NCBI GenBank assembly: GCA_964384525.1
Contig: CAYLKO010000026.1
Span: 1 to 32,828, forward strand
Reading direction: 5' to 3'
Length of the DNA stretch: 32,828 nucleotides
DNA from: SHZI01 sp964384525
GTDB taxonomy: Bacteria; Pseudomonadota; Gammaproteobacteria; Steroidobacterales; GCA-2729495
Shown here: piece by piece, positions 16,598 through 25,845 of the stretch
Layout of the letters: each line of letters starts with the position of its first letter
How positions within the stretch are numbered: position 1 is the first letter of the stretch
Position numbers and translations under genes: made by a program
The notes under the pieces: model-generated
What the model saw: the letters and a program-made list of their open reading frames with translations, nothing else
Told to the model about the DNA's origin: nothing
Database searches by the model: none

Positions 16598-17434
16598 ATG
16601 GCCGGCGCCTTCCTGCATCGATGTCTCATCCTGCTGGTCCTGGCACTGTTCGCCGCCGGCATGCAGCTGCCGGCTCAGGCCGCAGCAGAAGCAACGAAGG
16701 TGGCGGGTGTTGCCGCGGGCCATGTCCCCACCGTGCTGGTGACGGGCGCCAACCGCGGCATCGGCCTGGAACTGACGCGGCAATATGCGGCCCGTGGCTG
16801 GCGCGTCATCGGCACGGCACGCAAGCCTGCCGAGGCAGCGGAACTCACTGCCCTGGCGTCGGCGAGCAATGGCCGGGTGGTGGTGGAAAAGCTCGATGTC
16901 ATGGATCTGGCGGCCATCGATGCGCTGGCCGCGAAATACCGTGACCAGCCGATCGACATCCTGTTCAACAATGCCGGCGTAACGGGCGGTGGCGCAAACC
17001 AGCAGGTCGGCAAGAGCATGCAGTGGGAGCTGTTCGATGTGGTGCATCGGACCAATGTCGTGGGGCCGTTGAAGATGGCCGAGGCCTTCCTGCCGAATCT
17101 GCTGGCCGGGCAACAGAAAAAGATCAGCAATGTCAGCAGCAGCCAGGGCTCGATCGGCAGCACGAAGAACGGCGGCTTGTACATCTACCGGTCCAGCAAG
17201 GCCTCACTGAACATGGTCATGAAGAACCTCGCCAACCAGCTGCGCAACCAGGGCATTGCCGTCGCGCTCATCGATCCGGGCCCGGTGGACACCGACATGA
17301 TGAAGGGCCTGCCCAAGAAGATGCTGCGCCCCGTGACGGTGGCCGGCAGCGACCTGATCCGGATCACCGATCAGTTGTCGCTGCAGAACACCGGCACCTA
17401 CTGGACTTTCGATGGCAGCGTGCTGCCCTGGTAG
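16598..17434 (+). CDS. SDR-family oxidoreductase with an N-terminal export signal
   Basis: Short-chain dehydrogenase/reductase of 278 residues. The Rossmann TGANRGIG motif is at 49-56, NNAG at 124-127, and the catalytic YxxxK is Y197-K201 (YRSSK), with the serine in the SNVSSSQGS segment. The core is complete. Unusually, the first 30 residues form a clear hydrophobic signal peptide ending in a PAQA-AA cleavage site. Because NAD(P)H is not normally free in the periplasm, either the enzyme is membrane-anchored facing inward, or its cofactor is bound before export, or the start lies further in; no internal ATG near the Rossmann fold supports the last option. GGGAG lies about nine bases before the ATG. 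It probably acts on a product of the neighbouring Rieske oxygenase. Confidence 0.85.
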   Translation: MAGAFLHRCLILLVLALFAAGMQLPAQAAAEATKVAGVAAGHVPTVLVTGANRGIGLELTRQYAARGWRVIGTARKPAEAAELTALASASNGRVVVEKLDVMDLAAIDALAAKYRDQPIDILFNNAGVTGGGANQQVGKSMQWELFDVVHRTNVVGPLKMAEAFLPNLLAGQQKKISNVSSSQGSIGSTKNGGLYIYRSSKASLNMVMKNLANQLRNQGIAVALIDPGPVDTDMMKGLPKKMLRPVTVAGSDLIRITDQLSLQNTGTYWTFDGSVLPW

Positions 17435-17492
17435 GGCCGGATTTTGGCTGCCGGCGACGGGACGCCCCAGAGTCGCATATCCAGTTCTATGA

Positions 17493-17506
17493 TTCCCGAT
17501 CGGGAA
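17493..17506. promoter_or_regulatory. Palindromic operator 1 of hipBA
   Basis: TTCCCGATCGGGAA is a perfect 14-base palindrome. Its centre is 50 bp from that of operator 2, and the predicted promoter lies between them. HipB-type antitoxins repress their own operon by binding such dyads. Confidence 0.7.
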
Positions 17507-17513
17507 ATATAAG

Positions 17514-17541
17514 TTGTAAGGAAGCCTGTTATCGCTGATAC
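17514..17541 (+). promoter_or_regulatory. Candidate sigma-70 promoter of hipBA
   Basis: TTGTAA (17514-17519) and TGATAC (17536-17541) are spaced by 16 bases and lie exactly between the two palindromes. The -10 abuts operator 2, so repressor bound there would block RNA polymerase. Confidence 0.5.
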
Positions 17542-17557
17542 TTTCCCGAACGGGAAA
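17542..17557. promoter_or_regulatory. Palindromic operator 2 of hipBA
   Basis: TTTCCCGAACGGGAAA has 7-bp inverted arms around an AA centre and shares the core TTCCCG-A-CGGGAA with operator 1. It overlaps the first possible ATG of hipB (17557) and the predicted transcription start. Confidence 0.7.
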
Positions 17558-17568
17558 TGCAAGCAGCC

Positions 17569-17829
17569 ATGACATCCATCCGATCACCTCGACAACTCGG
17601 CGATGCACTGCGCGTTGCACGCAAGCAGCTCGGGCTGACACAGCCCCGGTTGGCCCTGGCGGCAGGGGTTGGCGTGCGCTTCATCGTTGATCTTGAAGCG
17701 GGCAAGCCCACCCTGCGGCTCGAAAACGTGCTGAGGGTCATTGATGCCCTGGGTGGCGAGCTCCAGTTGATGGGATTGCCAGCCGTTGCAACCGACGATC
17801 GAGCTGCGGGCACCGACCGTGATACATGA
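17569..17829 (+). CDS. hipB: HipB-like XRE-family antitoxin and repressor
   Basis: Small helix-turn-helix DNA-binding protein of 86 residues from the chosen ATG. The XRE domain covers nearly the whole chain (LGDALRVARKQLGLTQ ... LALAAGVGVRFIVDLEAGK ... VLRVIDALGGEL), as in HipB. The frame also has an ATG at 17557, but that codon lies within operator 2, so the ATG at 17569 (MTSIRSPRQLG) is preferred; the two differ by four residues. Neither has a strong Shine-Dalgarno. The gene overlaps the start of hipA, giving the usual antitoxin-first, coupled arrangement. It is expected to neutralise HipA and to repress the operon through the two palindromes upstream. Confidence 0.86.
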   Translation: MTSIRSPRQLGDALRVARKQLGLTQPRLALAAGVGVRFIVDLEAGKPTLRLENVLRVIDALGGELQLMGLPAVATDDRAAGTDRDT

Positions 17830-19084
17830 GCTGGGAGTCTGGCTCTTTGCCGATCGCGTCGGCACCCTGGCGCTGGTCGATGGACGGCTGAATTTTCGCT
17901 ATGCGCCCGACTGGTTGTCGCAGCCAGATGCCGTTGCCTTGTCCATCTCGCTGCCTCTGCAGGCGGAGCCGTTCGACGATCGCAAAGCCCGCCCTTTCTT
18001 TGCCGGTTTGCTGCCGGAAGGGCAGATGCGCCGCCTGATTGCGCAGCAGTTCCAGGTTTCTGATCAGAACGACTTTGCGCTGTTGGACCACATTGGTGGC
18101 GAATGCGCCGGGGCCGTGACGTTCCTTGCGCCCGGGCAGCCTTTGCCCGTGCCTGCCGGCAATGATGACGTTCAATGGCTGAGCGACGAGGAAGTCGTTG
18201 CCATCCTGGACGAGTTGCCGCGCCGCCCGATGCTGGCCGGCAAAGACGGCCTGCGGCTTTCCCTGGCGGGTGCCCAGGACAAGCTCCCGGTGGTTTTCGA
18301 TGGCGTCCGCATCGGGCTGCCCCGGAACGGCACACCCAGCTCCCACATCCTGAAGCCCGCCATCCACGCCGTTGAGGGCAGTGTGATCAACGAGGGATTT
18401 TGCATGGCGCTGGCTGGGGCCATGCAGCTCGATCCGGCGAAATCAAAAGTTCATGTCGTGCTGGATCGCTCGTTTCTGCTGATTGAGCGCTACGACAGAC
18501 GGCTCGATGCCCAGGGGCACCGGCGACGCCTTCATCAGGAGGATTTCTGCCAGGCGCTTGGCGTGGTGCCTGAAATGAAATATCAAAATGAAGGTGGCCC
18601 CGATCCGGCCCGATGCTTTGCCCTGGTGCGCCAGGCGACGCGCCCCAGCGCGCCGCAGATCCTGCGCTTGTTCGATTGCATGATCTTCAATGCGCTGATT
18701 GGCAATCATGATGCGCATGCCAAGAATTTCTCACTGCTGTATTCCGGCGCGATACCCGTTCTGGCACCGTGCTACGACACGCTCTCGACAGCGGTGTATC
18801 CAGCGCTGACACCAAAGATGGCAATGAAGATCGGCAGCAAGTACCGGTTCAGCGAAGTCCAGGCGCGGCACTGGGATCAGTTTGCAGAAGGCGCGGGCCT
18901 TGCCAGGGCGCAGGCCAAAAGGCGCATCCTGGAATTGGCGAAGTCACTGCCACCCACCGCACGCAAGCTCCACTCCGCCCCTGGACACAACTTTGCCAGC
19001 TATGCCGTGGTCGAGCGAATCAATGCCTTGATCGAACAACGCTGCGCCCTGACGATTCATCGGCTCACCGGGCCCTCTGCCTGA
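17819..19084 (+). CDS. hipA: HipA-like serine/threonine kinase toxin
   Basis: Persistence-type toxin kinase, 421 residues from the GTG at 17819; E. coli HipA has about 440. In E. coli, HipA phosphorylates glutamyl-tRNA synthetase. Conserved elements are the N-terminal subdomain (FRYAPDWL ... FFAGLLPEG), the P-loop with the autophosphorylation serine (S148 in SLAGAQDK), the ATP-contacting lysine K179 (HILKP), the catalytic D298 in NHDAHAKNFSLLY, and the metal-binding D320 (YDTLST). All key residues are present, so it appears intact. The frame is open from a TTG at 17786, but the N-terminus of known HipA proteins aligns better with GTG 17819, which overlaps hipB by 11 bases. The surrounding DNA is slightly less GC-rich than its neighbours, consistent with an acquired module. 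Confidence 0.9.
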   Translation: MIHELGVWLFADRVGTLALVDGRLNFRYAPDWLSQPDAVALSISLPLQAEPFDDRKARPFFAGLLPEGQMRRLIAQQFQVSDQNDFALLDHIGGECAGAVTFLAPGQPLPVPAGNDDVQWLSDEEVVAILDELPRRPMLAGKDGLRLSLAGAQDKLPVVFDGVRIGLPRNGTPSSHILKPAIHAVEGSVINEGFCMALAGAMQLDPAKSKVHVVLDRSFLLIERYDRRLDAQGHRRRLHQEDFCQALGVVPEMKYQNEGGPDPARCFALVRQATRPSAPQILRLFDCMIFNALIGNHDAHAKNFSLLYSGAIPVLAPCYDTLSTAVYPALTPKMAMKIGSKYRFSEVQARHWDQFAEGAGLARAQAKRRILELAKSLPPTARKLHSAPGHNFASYAVVERINALIEQRCALTIHRLTGPSA

Positions 19085-19136
19085 GTTACCGGTTTGAGGC
19101 CCATTCCCGGCAACCGGCCAGTCTGGCCCAGCCAGC

Positions 19137-20087
19137 CTAACCCGGATACTGCGCCACCCCGGCCAGTGAGCGCTTCACGCCCGTGTCCGCCTGGGCAACG
19201 ATCTCCCCGGCAGCCAGGTTGAACTTGGCCACGATGCCGGTAAAGAAATTGCCGATGAGCACCATGTCCTTTTCAGTGGACTGGCCGAGTGCCGCCCAGC
19301 CGGGGCCGGGCAACAGATACTCGCGCAGCACCTTGCCTTCTTCGCTGAGCTCTTCCAGGAAGAAGCCGGCCTTGAAGTTGGCGCGGACGTGCAGCAGCTT
19401 GCGGTCGGGGGTGTACATCACCGAGATCGCCATGTTGCCGCTGTCCGGCGCATAGCTGACGAGATTGGGCAGGGCCTTGTCGTTCACGAGGTCCCAGCAG
19501 CGGATGCTGTCGCTGAGCTCGGACAGATAAAGCATCGATTTTTCATCCGCCCGCAGTGCCGCGCCGGTCAAGCCCAGAAAGCCCGGCATGCCGCCATGCA
19601 CGGGCGTGGCGTATTCCTTGAGCAGCTTGCCGTCCTTGCTGAAATGGTAGAGATGGCCATAGCCGAACACATCGGTTCCCGGCACCTTGGGCAGCGTGGT
19701 GCCGAGCGTGGTTCCCGGACGCGTCCTGATCGTGTTGCCGACCAGATGCTCACCCAGATAGATCGTGCCGTCGCTTGCGAAGTTGATGTTGGAGAAGGCG
19801 CGGTCGGCAAAGTGGATGGCTGGCAGCTGCTTGCCATCGGGGCTGACGCGCAGCACCGTGAAACTGTTGCTGTCGAAGGCCCACAGCGTGCCATCCGGCG
19901 CGAAGGCGAGCCCGCCGATCAAATGCGTCGTGCCCTTGGTCCACAGCACGCCTTTTTCCTTGAGGTTGCTGTCGAACTGGATGATCCGGCCATCGCCGGA
20001 GTGATCGTCTTCGGGACGGTTCAGCAGGGTGGCGCCGGCAAAGATGTCGCCCGGCTGGAAGGGCTTGATGGTGGACACGTTGGCCAT
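19137..20087 (-). CDS. SMP-30/NHL-like beta-propeller protein
   Basis: A 316-residue protein built of repeated propeller-blade strands, for example GGLAFAPDGTLWAFDS, INFASDGTIYLGE and GAALRADEKSMLYLSE, as in the SMP-30/gluconolactonase and NHL-repeat groups. No signal peptide is visible, so it is probably cytoplasmic. The start is the ATG at 20085-20087, with GGAG about 12 bases upstream; the frame is open another 40 codons but that part overlaps the DAHP synthase promoter and does not resemble the family. Metal-ligand residues of true lactonases cannot be assigned with certainty, so a lactonase activity is possible but unproven. It converges with hipA and is divergent from the DAHP synthase gene. 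Confidence 0.72.
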   Translation of the reverse strand: MANVSTIKPFQPGDIFAGATLLNRPEDDHSGDGRIIQFDSNLKEKGVLWTKGTTHLIGGLAFAPDGTLWAFDSNSFTVLRVSPDGKQLPAIHFADRAFSNINFASDGTIYLGEHLVGNTIRTRPGTTLGTTLPKVPGTDVFGYGHLYHFSKDGKLLKEYATPVHGGMPGFLGLTGAALRADEKSMLYLSELSDSIRCWDLVNDKALPNLVSYAPDSGNMAISVMYTPDRKLLHVRANFKAGFFLEELSEEGKVLREYLLPGPGWAALGQSTEKDMVLIGNFFTGIVAKFNLAAGEIVAQADTGVKRSLAGVAQYPG

Positions 20088-20167
20088 GGTCGGTGCTCCG
20101 GGTGAAGGTCGCGGACAGTGCAGTCGAAAGGATCCGCGCTGCATTCTACAGGCTCGAGACCCGGCTA

Positions 20168-20197
20168 TTGCCCGTCCCGTGGCCGGCCCACTATGCT
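20168..20197 (+). promoter_or_regulatory. Weak candidate promoter for the DAHP synthase gene
   Basis: TTGCCC (20168-20173) and TATGCT (20192-20197) are separated by 18 bases. Transcription would begin at about 20204-20206, at the ATG itself, and no Shine-Dalgarno is seen, so the message could be leaderless. The matches to consensus are modest. Confidence 0.3.
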
Positions 20198-20205
20198 GTG
20201 TGCCC

Positions 20206-21279
20206 ATGGAAAGCCAGATCTACAACATCAACGTCGTCGCCCGCACGATCCTGCCGCCACCGGTGCAGGTCAAGGCGGAGTACCCGCTGCCGTCCGCGCT
20301 TGCCGGCCAGATCCTGCGCAGTCGCCGGACGCTGCAGAACATCATCGATGCCCGTGATCCGCGCCTGTTCGTCGTCGTGGGCCCCTGTTCCATTCACGAC
20401 GTGCGGGCCGCACTGGATTACGCCGCACGCCTGAAATCCCTGGCCGATGCGGTCAGCGACACGCTGGTGCTGGTGATGCGCGTGTATTTCGAGAAGCCGC
20501 GGACCACGGTCGGCTGGAAAGGCCTGATCAATGATCCGGACATGGATGACTCCTTCCATGTGGAGAAGGGCATCGGCGTGGCCCGCCGGCTCCTGCTGGA
20601 GCTGACGAATCTCGGTCTGCCCACGGCCACGGAAGCGCTCGATCCGATCATGCCCCAGTACCTGGGCGACCTGATCACCTGGTATGCCATCGGCGCCCGC
20701 ACGACGGAATCACAGACCCATCGCGAGATGGCCAGCGGGTTGTCGACCCCGGTCGGCTTCAAGAACGGGACGGATGGTTCGTTCACGGTGGCGATCAACG
20801 CCCTGAAGTCGGCCCGCCAGCCCCATCATTTTCTCGGCATCAATGAAGATGGCCGAACGGCCGTGATGGAGACGCGCGGCAATGCCTACGGCCATGTCGT
20901 GCTGCGCGGTGGTTCCGGCCGGCCGAACTACGATTCCGTGAGCGTAGCCCTCTGTGAGCAGGAGCTCGCCAAGGCCGGTTTGCCGGAGCGGATCGTGATC
21001 GATTGCAGCCACGGCAACTCGAACAAGGACCCGGCCCTGCAACCTTTGGTGGCGCGCGATGCCATCGAGCAGATCGCGAACGGCAATCGCTCGATCATCG
21101 GGCTGATGCTGGAAAGCAATCTCGAGGCGGGCAATCAGGAGATTCCGGCTGACCGGTCCAAATTGCGTTACGGCGTTTCCGTCACCGACGGTTGCATCGA
21201 CTGGGCCACCACCGAGCGTTCATTGCGGGAGCTGGCGATGCTGCTGAAGCCCGTCGTGCAATCCCGGAAGTCTGCCTGA
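20206..21279 (+). CDS. aroF: 3-deoxy-7-phosphoheptulonate synthase (class I DAHP synthase)
   Basis: First enzyme of the shikimate pathway, condensing phosphoenolpyruvate and erythrose 4-phosphate in the cytoplasm. It has 357 residues, a normal AroF/G/H length. Family motifs are GPCSIHD (59-65, with metal ligand C61), LVMRVYFEKPRTTVGWKGL, GARTTESQTHREMASGLS, VGFKNGTDGS, GNAYGHVVLRGG, DCSHGNSNKD and GLMLESN. The start is the ATG at 20206, where homologues begin; the frame is open upstream but reads as unrelated sequence opposite the propeller gene. The type (Tyr-, Phe- or Trp-sensitive) is uncertain; the N-terminal and overall wording is nearest to AroF. It stands alone, converging with purU. 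Confidence 0.93.
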   Translation: MESQIYNINVVARTILPPPVQVKAEYPLPSALAGQILRSRRTLQNIIDARDPRLFVVVGPCSIHDVRAALDYAARLKSLADAVSDTLVLVMRVYFEKPRTTVGWKGLINDPDMDDSFHVEKGIGVARRLLLELTNLGLPTATEALDPIMPQYLGDLITWYAIGARTTESQTHREMASGLSTPVGFKNGTDGSFTVAINALKSARQPHHFLGINEDGRTAVMETRGNAYGHVVLRGGSGRPNYDSVSVALCEQELAKAGLPERIVIDCSHGNSNKDPALQPLVARDAIEQIANGNRSIIGLMLESNLEAGNQEIPADRSKLRYGVSVTDGCIDWATTERSLRELAMLLKPVVQSRKSA

Positions 21280-21314
21280 CGCCACGCCACGCCACGCCGC
21301 GGCTGCGGGCGTCT

Positions 21315-22178
21315 TCAGCGCAGCACCACGGTCTTCATCCCGTTCAGGAAGACCCGATGCTCGAGCTGCAGCTTGACCGCCCGGGCCAGCGTCAGTGATT
21401 CCACGTCGCGGCCGATGGCAACCAGGTCATCCGGCGACATGGTGTGGTCCGCCCGTTCCACCGCCTGCGCGATGATCGGCCCCTCGTCGAGATCCGCCGT
21501 CACATAGTGTGCCGTGGCGCCGATCAGCTTGACGCCCCGCCGGTGGGCCTCGTGATAGGGCTTGGCGCCCTTGAAGCCGGGCAGGAACGAGTGGTGGATG
21601 TTGATGATGCGCCCGGCGTAACGCTCACACACGGCGGGTGACAGGATCTGCATGTAGCGGGCCAGCACGATCAGGTCCGCACGGCAGTCCTCGGCAATTT
21701 CCAGCAGGCGCGCTTCCGCCGTGGCCTGGCCCCCGGCGGCGACCGGCACATGGAAGTAGGGCACCTTGTGCCAGCTGGCGAGGCCGGCCAGATCCATGTG
21801 ATTGGAGACGATGGCCGGGATCGTCATGCGCAGGGAGCCGTTGCCGAAGCGGTAGAGGAGGTCGTTCAGGCAATGATCGTATTTCGAGACCATGATCAGC
21901 ACGCGGGGCAGCACGCGTGTGTCATGCACCTGCCACGCCATGTCGAAGCGGGCAGCGATCGAGGTGAAGCCGGCGGCGAAGGCGGTCCGTGAGAAGGCCT
22001 GGCCACGCGGCGCAAAGCGGGTGCGCATGAAGAAGCGGTTGGTGTCGGCGTCGCCGAAGTGGGTCGACTCCTCGATGAAATACTCGCCGGCGGTCAGGTA
22101 GCCGGCCACGGCCGCCACGATGCCGACGGTGTCGGGGCACACGATGGTCAGGACAAAGGATTGGTTGTCTTCGGTCAT
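21315..22178 (-). CDS. purU: Formyltetrahydrofolate deformylase
   Basis: Hydrolyses 10-formyltetrahydrofolate to tetrahydrofolate and formate, balancing one-carbon pools and feeding formate to PurT. It has 287 residues. An N-terminal ACT domain (LTIVCPDTVGIVAAVAGYL, about 10-28) is followed by a formyltransferase-fold catalytic domain with the triad N193, H195 and D231 (INIHHSFLPGFKGAKPYHEA ... TADLDEGPII). The start is the ATG at 22176-22178 at the beginning of the ACT domain; the frame is open upstream through an 11-bp tandem repeat that is not part of the family. It converges with the DAHP synthase gene and is divergent from the glutamine-synthetase-like gene. Confidence 0.94.
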   Translation of the reverse strand: MTEDNQSFVLTIVCPDTVGIVAAVAGYLTAGEYFIEESTHFGDADTNRFFMRTRFAPRGQAFSRTAFAAGFTSIAARFDMAWQVHDTRVLPRVLIMVSKYDHCLNDLLYRFGNGSLRMTIPAIVSNHMDLAGLASWHKVPYFHVPVAAGGQATAEARLLEIAEDCRADLIVLARYMQILSPAVCERYAGRIINIHHSFLPGFKGAKPYHEAHRRGVKLIGATAHYVTADLDEGPIIAQAVERADHTMSPDDLVAIGRDVESLTLARAVKLQLEHRVFLNGMKTVVLR

Positions 22179-22184
22179 GGCTCT

Positions 22185-22217
22185 GGATAGTGGATGGATA
22201 GTGGATGGATGGTGGAT
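22185..22217. repeat. Three tandem 11-bp repeats upstream of purU
   Basis: The units are GGATAGTGGAT, GGATAGTGGAT and GGATGGTGGAT, end to end, starting seven bases outside the purU start codon. They occupy the position expected for its leader or ribosome-binding region. Confidence 0.85.
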
Positions 22218-22325
22218 GGCTGGCCGCTGAAAGGCAGCGGGCATGCTATCAGGAACGGTGCGGATTCCGCTTCCGGGATCGACGCGGTGAGCCAGCTTGG
22301 GCAGAATCCCTGCTAGGGAGCGGAA

Positions 22326-23717
22326 ATGAGCCGACAACCAGCCAAGGCGCCACCGGAAGCCGCGGGGTTTCTTGCGGCCCATGCCGATGTCCGGGCGGTC
22401 GAGCTCTTGCTGCCCGATCTGAACGGCATCCTGCGCGGCAAGCGGATCAGCCGGCGCGAAGTGCCGGGGCTGTATCGTGACGGCATCAGTTTCCCGGCAA
22501 CCGGCATCCTGCTGGACAGCCGTGGCTCGCTGATCGATGGCCTGGCCCAGGGCCACGACGACGGCGATCCGGATCATGTCTGTCACCCGGTGGCCGGCAC
22601 CCTGGCCCGGGTGCCGTGGGCGAAATCACCGTGTGGGCAATGTCTCATCACCATGCACGAGTGCGATGGTCGCCCGTATTTCGCCGACCCGCGCCAGGTG
22701 CTGGCGAAGGTCGCGGCACGGTTTGCCGAACTCGAGCTGACGCCCGTCGTTGCCGTGGAATACGAGTTCTATCTGCTCGACGCCATTCGTGGCGGGACAC
22801 CCGTTCGGCGTACAGGTCGCGTGCCGGGCACCACCCTGCAACCGGCCGGCCCGCGGGTCTACAGCCTGGAAGACCTGGAAGCACTGGATGGTTTTTTCAG
22901 TGACGTCGCGGCAGCAGCCGAGGCCCAGGGAGTGCCGGCAGGCGCCATCGTGTCGGAGTACGGCGCGGGCCAGTTCGAAGTGAACCTGCACCATGAACGC
23001 GATGCGCTGGCGGCCGGCGACCACGCGATCCTGCTGCGGCGGCTCATCCGCGGCGTCGCCCGGCAGCACGGCATGGCGGCCACGTTCATGGCCAAGCCCT
23101 TCAGTGCGCTCGATGGTTCTGGCATGCACCTGCACCTGAGCCTGCTGGACAAGCAAGGGCGCAACGCGTTCAGTCCGATGCCTTCCGCCGAAATGCCGGA
23201 GGCCTACGCCGACACCTTGCGCCACGCCGTCGGCGGGATGCTGGCCGCGATGACCGAATCGCTGGCCATCCTGGCGCCCAATGCCAATTCCTACCGGCGC
23301 TTCCAGCCGGGCTTCTTCGCGCCCGTTGCCCCTGACTGGGGTCCGAATCATCGGCAGGTGGCCGTGCGCATTCCCCGCTCGGACGATGCCAACCTGCGGC
23401 TCGAGCATCGCGTGGCCGGTGCCGACTGCAATCCCTACCTGGCGATGGCGGTGATCCTTGCGGCGGCTCATGCGGGCATCACCCGGCGCATCGAACCACC
23501 GGCGATGACGCGCGAAGGGACGGCCGCCAGGGCGCCGACCGGCCCCCTGCCGCGCTGGGAAGCGGCGCTGACCGCATTCGATGCCAGCAGGCTGTGGCCC
23601 GAGTACCTGGGCGCTGAATTTTGTCGGATCTACAGCACGGCGCGGCACTTCGAGTGCGAGGCTTACCATGCCGAAGTGCCCGGGCTGGATTACGAGTGGT
23701 ACCTGGCTGCAACCTGA
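22326..23717 (+). CDS. Glutamine-synthetase-family ligase, gamma-glutamylpolyamine synthetase-like
   Basis: GS-fold ATP-dependent ligase of 463 residues in the branch containing PuuA (gamma-glutamylputrescine synthetase). The N-terminal beta-grasp segment is VRAVELLLPDLNGILRGKRI. The catalytic domain carries VAVEYEFYLL, SEYGAGQFEVNLHH, FMAKPFSALDGSGMHLHLSL, and the long run from APNANSYRRFQPG through AVRIPRSDDANLRLEHRVAGADCNPYLA. The string GSGMHLHLSL and the absence of an adenylylation-site loop place it outside classical GlnA. It probably ligates glutamate to an amine, although the acceptor is unknown and no other puu genes adjoin. GGGAG lies seven bases before the ATG. It may be cotranscribed with the lipoprotein gene 23 bases downstream, but a functional link is not evident. 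Confidence 0.85.
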   Translation: MSRQPAKAPPEAAGFLAAHADVRAVELLLPDLNGILRGKRISRREVPGLYRDGISFPATGILLDSRGSLIDGLAQGHDDGDPDHVCHPVAGTLARVPWAKSPCGQCLITMHECDGRPYFADPRQVLAKVAARFAELELTPVVAVEYEFYLLDAIRGGTPVRRTGRVPGTTLQPAGPRVYSLEDLEALDGFFSDVAAAAEAQGVPAGAIVSEYGAGQFEVNLHHERDALAAGDHAILLRRLIRGVARQHGMAATFMAKPFSALDGSGMHLHLSLLDKQGRNAFSPMPSAEMPEAYADTLRHAVGGMLAAMTESLAILAPNANSYRRFQPGFFAPVAPDWGPNHRQVAVRIPRSDDANLRLEHRVAGADCNPYLAMAVILAAAHAGITRRIEPPAMTREGTAARAPTGPLPRWEAALTAFDASRLWPEYLGAEFCRIYSTARHFECEAYHAEVPGLDYEWYLAAT

Positions 23718-24633
23718 GAAGTTCCGGAAGGGGTTTGATCATGCGTTCAATTGTCGTCTCGATGCGCGGCTTCCTGGCCCTGCTGATGGCCTGCAGCCTG
23801 TTGACGGGCTGCTCAAGTTACTGGAGCCAGGAACGCGGTGGCGTGTCCAGCAGCCTGGTGGACTACCTCTACCCGAAGGGTGAGATTCCCCCGAAACAGG
23901 CAGACACCATTCCGGTCCTCTCGGTACCGCTCAGGGTGGGTGTTGCGTTCGTCCCCAGCCGGCCCGGGGATGAAATTTCCGAAGTACTCAAGACGCAGCT
24001 ACTGGACAGCACCAGGGCGGCGTTCTCCGGCTATGACTTCATCACGGAGATCGTCGTGATTCCGGACGACTACCTTCGTGCCGGCGGTGGCTGGACCAAC
24101 CTGGAGCAGGTGTCGCGGCTCTACCAGACGGATGTCATGGCGCTCGTGTCCTATGACCAGGTCAGCAATGCGGATGACAACAAGGCGTCCCTGCTCTATT
24201 GGACGATTGTTGGTGCCTATGTAATTCCCGGCACCAACAAGGCGGTGCAGACCTTCGTTGACACGGCCGTGTTCGACGTCCCGACACGAAAGCTGCTGTT
24301 TCGCGCGCCGGGGATCAATCGCAATGAGTCCTCGTCGACCTTGGTCAACCTCGACGAAGAGCTGCGCAAGGCCCGTAACAGCGGTTTTGCAGCAGCTTTC
24401 GCCGAGATGAACAAGAATCTCGATACGGAACTGGGCAAGTTCCGGCAGCGCATCAAGACCGAGGGCGTCGCCAGGGTGGTATCCCGCGATGGTGACAACG
24501 GCGGCGGCGGCGCGGCCGGACCATGGATGTTGCTGGTGTTGATCTTCAGCGGGCTCATTGGCCGGGCCCGGTCGCGACGCGGCTTGTTTGGCCAACGGCA
24601 GGCGGCGTACCCTGCCAGTCAGAGGTGCATCCC

Positions 24634-25842
<1,209 letters not shown>

Positions 25843-25845
25843 GCG

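Noticed and set aside
17786..17818. TTG start for hipA giving 11 more residues
   Set aside because: The extra residues do not match the HipA N-terminus and would enlarge the overlap with hipB to 44 bases. GTG 17819 is preferred, though not proven.
19085..19136. Terminator between hipA and the propeller gene
   Set aside because: An imperfect GTTACCGG/CCGGCAAC stem is present without a T-tract; support is too weak.
21280..21314. Terminator between the DAHP synthase gene and purU
   Set aside because: A GACGCC/GGCGTC stem around repeated CGCCA units exists, but the loop is long and there is no T-tract.
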